From assembly GCF_024699075.1 (NCBI RefSeq), contig NZ_JAILQF010000375.1, positions 1 through 16,522 on the forward strand: a stretch of 16,522 nt of DNA, in the 5' to 3' direction. Numbering within the stretch: position 1 is the first letter of the stretch; each line of letters starts with the position of its first letter. This document shows positions 1-6,665 of the stretch, in pieces. A program made the position numbers and the translations under genes. The stretch is from Butyrivibrio sp. (GTDB lineage: Bacteria; Bacillota_A; Clostridia; Lachnospirales; Lachnospiraceae). The notes beneath the pieces are model-generated. The model did not search any database. It had not been told where the DNA came from and was given only the letters and a program-made list of their open reading frames with translations.

Positions 1-3000
1 CAAAAGACTACACACTTGGCATTGACGTAGGATCAACAACTGTAAAGGTTGCACTTCTTGATCCATCTCATGAACTTATTTTTGCTGACTATAAAAGGCA
101 CTACGCTAATATACGTGAGACCCTGGCAGAGCTTGTAAAGGAAGCACAGGCTAAGGTTGGCAACGTAACTATCCATCCTGTTATCACAGGATCAGGCGGC
201 CTTAATCTTGCCAAGCATCTTGGAGTTCCTTTTGTCCAGGAAGTTGTTGCAGTTTCAACAGCTCTTAAGGAAATTGCACCCAAAACTGACGTTGCTATAG
301 AACTTGGCGGCGAAGATGCCAAGATCATTTATTTCGAGGACGGTAATGTTGAGCAGCGTATGAACGGTATCTGCGCAGGTGGTACAGGTTCATTCATAGA
401 CCAGATGGCATCTCTTCTTCAGACAGATGCAGCCGGTCTTAATGAGTATGCCAAAAATTACAATTCTCTATATACAATTGCCGCAAGATGCGGTGTATTT
501 GCAAAGACTGATATCCAGCCTCTTATTAACGATGGTGCTACTAAGGAAGATCTTGCAGCATCTATTTATCAGGCTGTCGTAAACCAGACAATTTCAGGTC
601 TTGCCTGTGGTAAACCTATAAGAGGTCATGTCGCATTTCTTGGCGGCCCTCTTCACTTCCAGTCTGAGCTTAAAACTGCTTTCATAAGAACTCTCAAGCT
701 TGATGATGAGCATACTATAGATGTTGATAATTCTCATCTTTTTGCTGCTATGGGAAGTGCTATGAATGCTGACGACAATATCTCTTATGATATGAACGAG
801 ATGGTTTCAAAGCTTTCCAAAAAGATTCACATGGAATTCGAGGTTGCCCGTATGGATCCTCTTTTCCCAACAAAGGAAGATTATGATGCCTTCAAGAAAC
901 GTCAGGACCAGTACAAGGTAAAGACTTCTCATCTTGATAATTACAAGGGTAACGCCTTTCTTGGAATTGATGCAGGTTCTACTACTACTAAGTGTGCGCT
1001 TGTATCAGAAAATGGTGATCTTCTCTATTCCTTCTATTCAAGCAATAACGGATCTCCTCTTCAGACTGCTATCAGCTCCCTGCAGGAAATCTACAAGCTT
1101 ATGCCGGAAGGTGTACGTATCGCCCGTTCATGCTCTACGGGTTATGGCGAATCCCTTATGAAGTCAGCTTTCCAGCTTGATGATGGTGAAGTTGAAACTA
1201 TTGCTCACTACAATGCTGCTGCATTCTTTGATCCTAATGTAGACTGTATCCTTGATATAGGTGGTCAGGATATGAAATGCATCCGCATAAAGAATAAGGC
1301 TGTTGACTCTGTTCAGCTCAACGAGGCTTGTTCTTCAGGATGCGGATCCTTTATTGAGACTTTCGCCAAGTCACTTAATTACAGTGTTCAGGACTTTGCC
1401 AAGGAAGCTCTTTTTGCAAAGCATCCTATTGATCTTGGTACTCGTTGTACTGTATTTATGAATTCCAAGGTTAAGCAGGCACAGAAGGAAGGTGCAGGTG
1501 TTGATGATATCTCATCAGGTCTTGCTTATTCTGTTATCAAAAATGCTCTGTTTAAGGTTATAAAGGTTTCCGATGCCAAAGAGCTTGGTAAGAACATCGT
1601 AGTACAGGGTGGAACCTTCTACAACGATGCTGTTCTTCGTGCCTTCGAAAAGATTGCAGGTGCTGAGGTTATCCGTCCTGATATCGCTGGTATCATGGGT
1701 GCTTTTGGTGCAGCTCTTATCGCAAGAAACAGATTCATGCAGGATACTTCTTACGAAACATCCATGCTTACTATTGATCAGATCAATAATCTTGAGTATT
1801 CAACATCCATGGCTACTTGTCAGGGATGTACCAACCACTGCCGTCTTACTGTTAACAAGTTTACAGGTGGAAGACAGCATATTTCAGGTAACCGCTGTGA
1901 AAGAGGTCTTGGTAAAGTCAAGAATGCTGATGGTATTCCAAACCTTTTTGACTGGAAATATAAGAGAGTATTTGGTTATAAGCCACTTCCTGACTCAGAA
2001 GTCACTAGAGGAACAGTCGGAATTCCGAGAGTTCTTAATATGTACGAGAACTATCCTTTCTGGCATACATTTTTTACCAAACTTGGTTATAAGGTTGTTC
2101 TGTCTCCAAGATCTTCACATCAGATCTATGAGATGGGTATCGAATCCATTCCTTCAGAATCAGAGTGCTATCCAGCCAAGATAAGTCATGGTCACGTAGA
2201 ATGGCTCATTCACAAGGGTGTTGATTTCATATTCTATCCTGGTCTTTTCTACGAGCGTGAAGAAGTAAAGGGCGCAACTAACCATTACAACTGTCCTATC
2301 GTTACATCTTATTCTGAGAATATTAAGAATAATGTTGAAGCTATAACAACAGGTAAGGCCAAACTCAGAAATCCTTTCATGGCCTTTACTTCACTTGATA
2401 CTATTACTTCATCTCTTCTTAAGGAATTCACTGAGATTCCTAAGAAAGAGCTTATTGAAGCTGCAAGCCTTGCATGGGATGAGCTTGCAAAGTGCCGCGA
2501 AGATGTTAAGAAAAAAGGTGAAGAGACCCTTAAATGGATGGAAGAAAATCATCGTCATGGTATAGTTCTTGCAGGTCGTCCATACCACATCGATCCTGAG
2601 ATCAACCATGGTATACCTGATATGATCTGTTCTTACGGCGTTGCTGTACTTACAGAAGATTCCATCTCACATCTTGGAACGCCTGAACGACCTCTTATCG
2701 TATCAGACCAGTGGATGTACCATTCAAGGCTTTATGCTGCGGCATCTTATGTTCGCACTCGTGAAGATCTTGATCTTATTCAGCTCAACTCCTTTGGATG
2801 TGGTCTTGATGCTGTTACAACTGATCAGGTCGCTGATATCCTCAATGGCTCTGATAAGATTTATACATGTCTTAAGATTGATGAAGTTAATAACCTTGGT
2901 GCAGCAAGAATTCGTGTAAGATCACTTCTTGCAGCTATCCGTGTACGTAAAGAAGAAGGCAAGCACGCTACAGTACGTGACTGTGCTAACCACAGAGTTC

Positions 3001-4292
3001 TCTTTACAGAGGAAATGAGGGATGAAGGATATACACTCCTGTGTCCTCAGATGTCTCCTATCCACTTCGATATATTGGAAACAGCACTTCGTGCATGTGG
3101 TTATAACCTTATTGTCATGCAGAATGACAATATGCATGCTATAGATATGGGTCTTAAGTATGTTAATAATGATGCCTGCTATCCTTCACTCTGGGTTGTA
3201 GGTCAGATCATGGATGAGCTCCATTCAGGCAAGTATGACCTTAACAAGACTGCTGTCGTTATGTCCCAGACAGGTGGCGGATGCCGTGCTACTAACTATG
3301 TTGGCTTTATCAGAAGAGCTTTGAAGAAGGCCGGCATGGAGCAGATTCCTGTAGTGTCTCTTAACCTTTCAAAGCTTGAATCCAACCCTGGATTTAAGAT
3401 CAACTATGAGATGCTTAAGCGTGCTGCATATAGTGCTGTATTTGGCGATATCATGATGAGATGTATCTACAGAATGCGTCCTTATGAGAAAGTAAAAGGT
3501 TCTGTAGAAAAGGTTCATCAGGACTGGCTTGTAAAGTGCAGAAAATTCGTATCTAAGAAGAACATAAATATAACAACAGATATGGCCAAATTCCAGAAGA
3601 TGTGCCGTATGATGGTTGAAGATTTTGATAATATCGAGATCACAGATGAGGTAAAGCCAAGAGTCGGAATCGTAGGAGAAATCCTTGTTAAGTTCGCTCC
3701 TGCTGCTAACAACCATCTTGTAGACCTTCTTGAATCAGAAGGCGCTGAAGCTGTAGTACCTGATCTTCTTGACTTCATGCTCTACTGCTTCTACAACCAG
3801 ATTTACAAAGCAGAATATCTTGGAACAAGTAAAAAGACTGCAAAAGCAATGAAGGTTGCTATCTGGGCCCTTGAAAAGCTTCGCGGTGGTGCAACTAAGG
3901 CTCTTAACGCATCCAAGCATTTTGAAGCACCTACAAGCATCTATAAACTTGTCGACTATGCAAAGCCTATCGTTGATATAGGTAACCAGACAGGTGAGGG
4001 ATGGTTCCTTACAGGTGAAATGGTTGAGCTTATCAAAGAAGGTGTTGGCAATATCGTCTGCACTCAGCCATTTGGATGTCTTCCTAACCACGTAGTAGGT
4101 AAGGGTGTTATCAAGGAACTCAGAAGACATTATCCTGGTTCTAACATTGTAGCTATCGACTATGATCCAGGTGCTTCTGAAGTAAACCAGCTTAACAGAA
4201 TCAAGCTTATGCTCTCTACTGCTAATAGAAAGCTTGAAAACAAAAAGGAAAAAGAAAGTGAAGCAAATACCAAAGAAAAAGTTGCTATCTAA
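1..4292 (+). CDS. 2-hydroxyacyl-CoA dehydratase activase-related giant protein (5' partial)
   Basis: The open frame is already running at the window edge (first full codon at 3), so the Met at 360 is internal. 1429 residues are visible. There are two ASKHA-type ATPase domains in tandem (BcrAD/BadF family). Each has a phosphate-binding loop, GIDVGSTTVK near residue 6 and GIDAGSTTTK near 322, and each has a cysteine pair: NGICAGGTG (Cys124) with ARCGVF (Cys163), and NEACSSGCG (Cys443) with TRCTVF (Cys482). In HgdC/FldI activators two such cysteines per monomer hold a [4Fe-4S] cluster across a homodimer. A four-cysteine motif follows (1818-1898). The rest resembles DUF2229 and the dehydratase D component (SECYPAKISHGHVEWL, VNNDACYPSLW, TGGGCRATNY, QPFGCLPNHVV). 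Likely a cytoplasmic ATP-driven electron-transfer Fe-S protein; the substrate is unknown. No dehydratase subunit genes follow. Family call is firm, physiological role is not. Confidence 0.9.
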   Translation, partial: KDYTLGIDVGSTTVKVALLDPSHELIFADYKRHYANIRETLAELVKEAQAKVGNVTIHPVITGSGGLNLAKHLGVPFVQEVVAVSTALKEIAPKTDVAIELGGEDAKIIYFEDGNVEQRMNGICAGGTGSFIDQMASLLQTDAAGLNEYAKNYNSLYTIAARCGVFAKTDIQPLINDGATKEDLAASIYQAVVNQTISGLACGKPIRGHVAFLGGPLHFQSELKTAFIRTLKLDDEHTIDVDNSHLFAAMGSAMNADDNISYDMNEMVSKLSKKIHMEFEVARMDPLFPTKEDYDAFKKRQDQYKVKTSHLDNYKGNAFLGIDAGSTTTKCALVSENGDLLYSFYSSNNGSPLQTAISSLQEIYKLMPEGVRIARSCSTGYGESLMKSAFQLDDGEVETIAHYNAAAFFDPNVDCILDIGGQDMKCIRIKNKAVDSVQLNEACSSGCGSFIETFAKSLNYSVQDFAKEALFAKHPIDLGTRCTVFMNSKVKQAQKEGAGVDDISSGLAYSVIKNALFKVIKVSDAKELGKNIVVQGGTFYNDAVLRAFEKIAGAEVIRPDIAGIMGAFGAALIARNRFMQDTSYETSMLTIDQINNLEYSTSMATCQGCTNHCRLTVNKFTGGRQHISGNRCERGLGKVKNADGIPNLFDWKYKRVFGYKPLPDSEVTRGTVGIPRVLNMYENYPFWHTFFTKLGYKVVLSPRSSHQIYEMGIESIPSESECYPAKISHGHVEWLIHKGVDFIFYPGLFYEREEVKGATNHYNCPIVTSYSENIKNNVEAITTGKAKLRNPFMAFTSLDTITSSLLKEFTEIPKKELIEAASLAWDELAKCREDVKKKGEETLKWMEENHRHGIVLAGRPYHIDPEINHGIPDMICSYGVAVLTEDSISHLGTPERPLIVSDQWMYHSRLYAAASYVRTREDLDLIQLNSFGCGLDAVTTDQVADILNGSDKIYTCLKIDEVNNLGAARIRVRSLLAAIRVRKEEGKHATVRDCANHRVLFTEEMRDEGYTLLCPQMSPIHFDILETALRACGYNLIVMQNDNMHAIDMGLKYVNNDACYPSLWVVGQIMDELHSGKYDLNKTAVVMSQTGGGCRATNYVGFIRRALKKAGMEQIPVVSLNLSKLESNPGFKINYEMLKRAAYSAVFGDIMMRCIYRMRPYEKVKGSVEKVHQDWLVKCRKFVSKKNINITTDMAKFQKMCRMMVEDFDNIEITDEVKPRVGIVGEILVKFAPAANNHLVDLLESEGAEAVVPDLLDFMLYCFYNQIYKAEYLGTSKKTAKAMKVAIWALEKLRGGATKALNASKHFEAPTSIYKLVDYAKPIVDIGNQTGEGWFLTGEMVELIKEGVGNIVCTQPFGCLPNHVVGKGVIKELRRHYPGSNIVAIDYDPGASEVNQLNRIKLMLSTANRKLENKKEKESEANTKEKVAI

Positions 4293-4339
4293 AAGCTTTA
4301 TTCTAGAATAAAATCACTTTCAGATATGATAAAGCAATA

Positions 4340-4368
4340 AAAAAGCAGCCAAAACAGGCTGCTTTTTT
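4340..4368. terminator. Bidirectional intrinsic terminator between convergent genes
   Basis: A stem of AAAAAGCAGCC (4340-4350) pairs with GGCTGCTTTTT (4357-4367) around an AAAACA loop. It has an A-run on its left and a T-run on its right, so it can stop transcription both from the activase gene (plus strand, stop at 4292) and from the small coiled-coil gene (minus strand, stop at 4452). Confidence 0.9.
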
Positions 4369-4451
4369 ATTTGCTTTTATATATGATTTTTATTTTGTTA
4401 TATATGTTTCTTGTTCACTTAAGAACAGAATCTCTTACCAGATCATATCGA

Positions 4452-4931
4452 TCATGCTTTCTGGTTAAGTTTTTCGATATTATCTGCCTGACGCTCTATA
4501 GCAAAATCTGTAGAGCGAAGCTGCATCTGCACTTTAAGGATCTGCTTATGAATGTCATCACTCTTATTATAGAATTCCTGTATCTTTTCATCGCTTACTT
4601 TAAGATGCTTTTCTGCAATAGCACCAGGAAGTACAAACTTCTTTATAACTTTACCGAATTTGACATCAATATATTTACCATCCTGAGCAGTTACTTTGCC
4701 TTCTCCAAACTTGGCATGCTCAACTTTAAGACCTTTGGCATCTTGTTCACCAAGCTCTTCAGACTGTTTGTTCAATGTAGCAAGAACTTCCTCATACTCA
4801 TCATGCTGTCTGTGAAGCTGCTCCATCTGACGATCCGCTTCTTCCAAAAGCTCCCTTGTCTTTTTGGTTTTCTTTCTTGCTTTTACTTCCTTCTTTTCTA
4901 CCTGTTCCTCATCAAGATTGAGAGCCGCCAT
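4452..4931 (-). CDS. Coiled-coil protein with a central Tudor/KOW-like motif, function unknown
   Basis: 159 residues, cytoplasmic, no signal peptide or membrane segment. Residues 10-62 are a highly charged Lys/Glu-rich helix with coiled-coil character. Residues 68-112 hold VEHAKFGEGKV...YIDVKFGKVIKKF...AEKHLKV, which resembles the small Tudor-like beta-barrel at the C-terminus of PcrA/UvrD helicases (V-x-H-x-x-FG-x-G-x-V pattern; in PcrA it contacts RNA polymerase). Residues 113-159 are again helical and charged. The ATG at 4931 follows AAAGGAGA at 4939-4946 with a 7-base spacer, so the start is well supported. It has its own promoter and shares the bidirectional terminator, so it is probably monocistronic. 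A nucleic-acid or RNA polymerase-associated accessory role is an inference from the motif only; no named family is recognised. Confidence 0.8.
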   Translation of the reverse strand: MAALNLDEEQVEKKEVKARKKTKKTRELLEEADRQMEQLHRQHDEYEEVLATLNKQSEELGEQDAKGLKVEHAKFGEGKVTAQDGKYIDVKFGKVIKKFVLPGAIAEKHLKVSDEKIQEFYNKSDDIHKQILKVQMQLRSTDFAIERQADNIEKLNQKA

Positions 4932-4948
4932 AATAAAATCTCCTTTCA

Positions 4949-4965
4949 GGCCCGGTCTTTGGGCC
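4949..4965 (-). other. Short leader hairpin upstream of the coiled-coil gene's ribosome site
   Basis: GGCCC (4949-4953) and GGGCC (4961-4965) can form a 5-bp GC stem with a 7-base loop, just upstream of the Shine-Dalgarno site at 4939-4946. The surrounding leader is AT-rich, so the stem stands out. No T-run follows, so it is not a terminator. Any regulatory role is unproven. Confidence 0.4.
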
Positions 4966-5067
4966 GCAAGTAAAAAATGATATAAGCATTTATATTGCTT
5001 TTAATATACTTATTGTATTGTAAAACAGAAAATAAATAGTTCTAAAGAAACGAACTGATATATATAT

Positions 5068-5096
5068 ATTTTAAAACTTTCACGATTCTTTTTCAA
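5068..5096 (-). promoter_or_regulatory. Sigma-A type promoter for the coiled-coil gene
   Basis: On the minus strand TTGAAA (5091-5096, 5 of 6 to consensus) is 17 bases from TAAAAT (5068-5073, 5 of 6). Transcription would begin near 5061 and leave a leader of about 130 bases before the ATG at 4931. The region is AT-rich, so chance matches are possible. Confidence 0.55.
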
Positions 5097-5227
5097 ATAC
5101 AAATTATCGTTTTATCGATTATATTCGTGATCATACCCGTTTGAATTATCAATACGCAATTTACGCTACTTTAAACGTTCATAAGACTTCCAACAGATTT
5201 TCACCATTGAAAGCCTTTTAAAATTTA

Positions 5228-5390
5228 GCTTTTATGCCATTTGTAAAGAAGTAAATACTCCCCATTTCAATAACTAAAAATCGCTTTTGGTATTTGTAAA
5301 GAAGTAACTGTTCTCCCATCTCAATAACTAAAAATCGCTTTTGGTATTTGTAAAGAAGTAGCTGTTCCCTATATCAACAACTAAAAAATC
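5228..5390. repeat. Three tandem direct repeats of about 54 bp
   Basis: Units are 5228-5282 (55 bp), 5283-5336 (54 bp) and 5337-5390 (54 bp). All share a GCTTTT start, an ATTTGTAAAGAAGTA block (5239-5253, 5292-5306, 5346-5360), a C/T-rich middle, and an AACTAAAAA(A)TC end. Units 2 and 3 both read GCTTTTGGTATTTG; unit 1 has drifted (GCTTTTATGCCATTTG). The units are contiguous with no unique spacers, so this is not a CRISPR. The last unit's terminal ATC overlaps the outer edge of the palindrome. Confidence 0.9.
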
Positions 5391-5627
5391 CCTTGCAGAT
5401 TCAGCCTTAAGGGCAGTTACTTAATGATTTTCGCGTTCTCTAAAAATTTATTTAATTCAAGAGTTTAGTAGATGGTATTTTATATTCTGCCTGGGGTCCG
5501 CATGTTCGAGCGTAGCGAGTTTCGGACCCCGGAATATAAAATACCAGATAATAAACCTTGAATTAAGAAATTTTTAGGACAAGAAAATCATTAATTAACT
5601 GCCCTCAAGGATAAAACTGCAAGGGAT
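5388..5627. repeat. 240-bp near-perfect palindrome with GGGGTCCG/CGGACCCC core
   Basis: Left arm 5388-5500 and right arm 5523-5627 are inverted copies, roughly 80-85 percent identical by eye. The outer ends match exactly (ATCCCTTGCAG at 5388-5398, CTGCAAGGGAT at 5617-5627). Inner matched blocks include AGGGCAGTTA, TTAATGATTTTC, TAAAAATTT, TTAATTCAAG and TGGTATTTTATATTC. The tip is GGGGTCCG (5493-5500) with CGGACCCC (5523-5530) around a 22-base loop holding CGAGCGTAGCGAG. A transcript of either strand would fold into one long hairpin. It sits 10 bases past the metA stop, so it probably also halts metA transcription. It looks like a miniature mobile or dispersed palindromic element, but no target-site duplication or transposase is visible. 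Confidence 0.85.
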
Positions 5628-5637
5628 GGCACAAACA

Positions 5638-6606
5638 TCAAACTGTCTTTTCTGTGAGGGCTTTAGATGCCTTGACCATATCTTCTGCATCAAGGATCTG
5701 GCCCCATTTATAAGGCGTTGCCTGATATACGTAATAGTTAAGCCAGTTGGAATAAAGAAGGTTACAATGAGCTCTCCATGTAAGCTTTGGCTTATTACCA
5801 GGATTATCATCCGGATAATAGTTTCTTGGAAGCGGTGTACTAAGCCCCTTACTCATGTCACGCTTATATTCGTTATCAAGAGTCATACGATCATATTCCG
5901 CATGACCAAAGCTGAATATCTGCTTGCCATCCTTGGTCATACAGAGCATTGCGCCTGCTTCATAGGACTGAGCAAGTATCACAAGCTTATTGCATTTATG
6001 TATATCCTCGATCGGCACTGTTGTATATCTGCTGTGAGGAATATAGAATACGTCGTCAAATCCTCTAATAAGAGGAACCTTTCTGTTAAGCACCTTATGG
6101 GCATAGATTCCGAAGAGCTTCTGGGGAAGTGATACCTTTTTAAGTCCAAAGTGATAATAGCATGCAGCCTGTGCTCCCCAGCATATGTGGAAGGTTGATG
6201 TTACATGCTTTTTGGTCCACTCAAAGATCTCACAAAGTTCATCCCAGTAGTCGACTTCTTCAAATTCAAGCTTTTCAACAGGAGCTCCTGTTATTATCAT
6301 ACCGTCATAATGATTGCCTTTAAGCTCTTCAAATGTATTATAGAAGCTGTTAAGATGAGTCATTGATGTATGGCCCGCTTCATGTGAGCTTACTCTCATA
6401 AAAGATACATCTATCTGAAGAGGTGTATTTGAAAGAGCTCTAAGTAGCTGAAGTTCAGTATCTTCCTTAAGTGGCATAAGGTTAAGTACACATATGGAAA
6501 GAGGTCTGATATCCTGATGCATAGCTCTGTCTTCATCTACTACGAATATATTTTCTTTCTCAAGCTGCTCCCTTGCAGGAAGTCCGTTCTGAATCTTAAT
6601 AGGCAT
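5638..6606 (-). CDS. metA: Homoserine O-acyltransferase, MetA family (predicted acetyl-CoA specific)
   Basis: 322 residues, the usual MetA length. MetA activates L-homoserine at its hydroxyl in the first committed step of methionine synthesis in the cytoplasm. The glutamine-amidotransferase-like fold shows its catalytic set: nucleophile Cys142 in HICWGAQA, and His235 and Glu237 in FGHAEYD. Position 111 is Glu (GAPVEKLEFEEV). In characterised MetA proteins Gly at 111 goes with succinyl-CoA (E. coli) and Glu with acetyl-CoA (Bacillus cereus), so this is probably a homoserine O-acetyltransferase despite the family name. The ATG at 6606 follows GGAG with an 8-base spacer. It lies 59 bp downstream of ligA, too short for a SAM riboswitch, and is probably read through from ligA. 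It is followed at once by the 240-bp palindrome. Confidence 0.95.
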   Translation of the reverse strand: MPIKIQNGLPAREQLEKENIFVVDEDRAMHQDIRPLSICVLNLMPLKEDTELQLLRALSNTPLQIDVSFMRVSSHEAGHTSMTHLNSFYNTFEELKGNHYDGMIITGAPVEKLEFEEVDYWDELCEIFEWTKKHVTSTFHICWGAQAACYYHFGLKKVSLPQKLFGIYAHKVLNRKVPLIRGFDDVFYIPHSRYTTVPIEDIHKCNKLVILAQSYEAGAMLCMTKDGKQIFSFGHAEYDRMTLDNEYKRDMSKGLSTPLPRNYYPDDNPGNKPKLTWRAHCNLLYSNWLNYYVYQATPYKWGQILDAEDMVKASKALTEKTV

Positions 6607-6665
6607 GACTATTTCTCCATTCTGATAACACGATCCAAATAATTAAATTACTTAGTATAAAATGA

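Larger units (their letters stand above)
4932..5637. other. 706-bp gene-free intergenic region with repeats and a palindrome
   Basis: No convincing coding frame is present on either strand. It holds, left to right, the leader and promoter of the coiled-coil gene (to about 5096), an AT-rich stretch with nothing recognisable (about 5097-5227), three tandem ~54-bp repeats (5228-5390), and a 240-bp palindrome (5388-5627) that ends 10 bases from the metA stop codon. No transposase fragment, tRNA or riboswitch pattern is seen. Confidence 0.8.

Noticed and set aside
360..4292. Start of the activase-like gene at the ATG at 360
   Set aside because: The frame is open without a stop back to position 3 and encodes the first phosphate loop (GIDVGSTTVK) and the rest of the first ATPase domain. 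The true start is outside the window.
4297..4312. 16-bp perfect palindrome TTTATTCTAGAATAAA after the activase stop
   Set aside because: It is AT-rich and short, has no T-run of terminator type, and lies just before a clear terminator. Treated as chance or minor.
4371..4973. 200-residue plus-strand frame opposite the coiled-coil gene
   Set aside because: It is Leu/Phe-rich antisense shadow with no ribosome site, overlying a minus-strand gene with good start signals, promoter and terminator.
5228..5390. CRISPR-like array
   Set aside because: The ~54-bp units are contiguous and similar along their whole length, with no unique spacers and no cas genes nearby.
5626..6132. Plus-strand frame opposite metA
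   Set aside because: It is the antisense of conserved MetA sequence and has no recognisable protein features.
6607..6665. SAM-responsive riboswitch or T-box before metA
   Set aside because: Only 59 bp separate ligA and metA, and no riboswitch-like stems or terminator are present. The AATGATCATT palindrome at 6661-6670 is too short to mean much.
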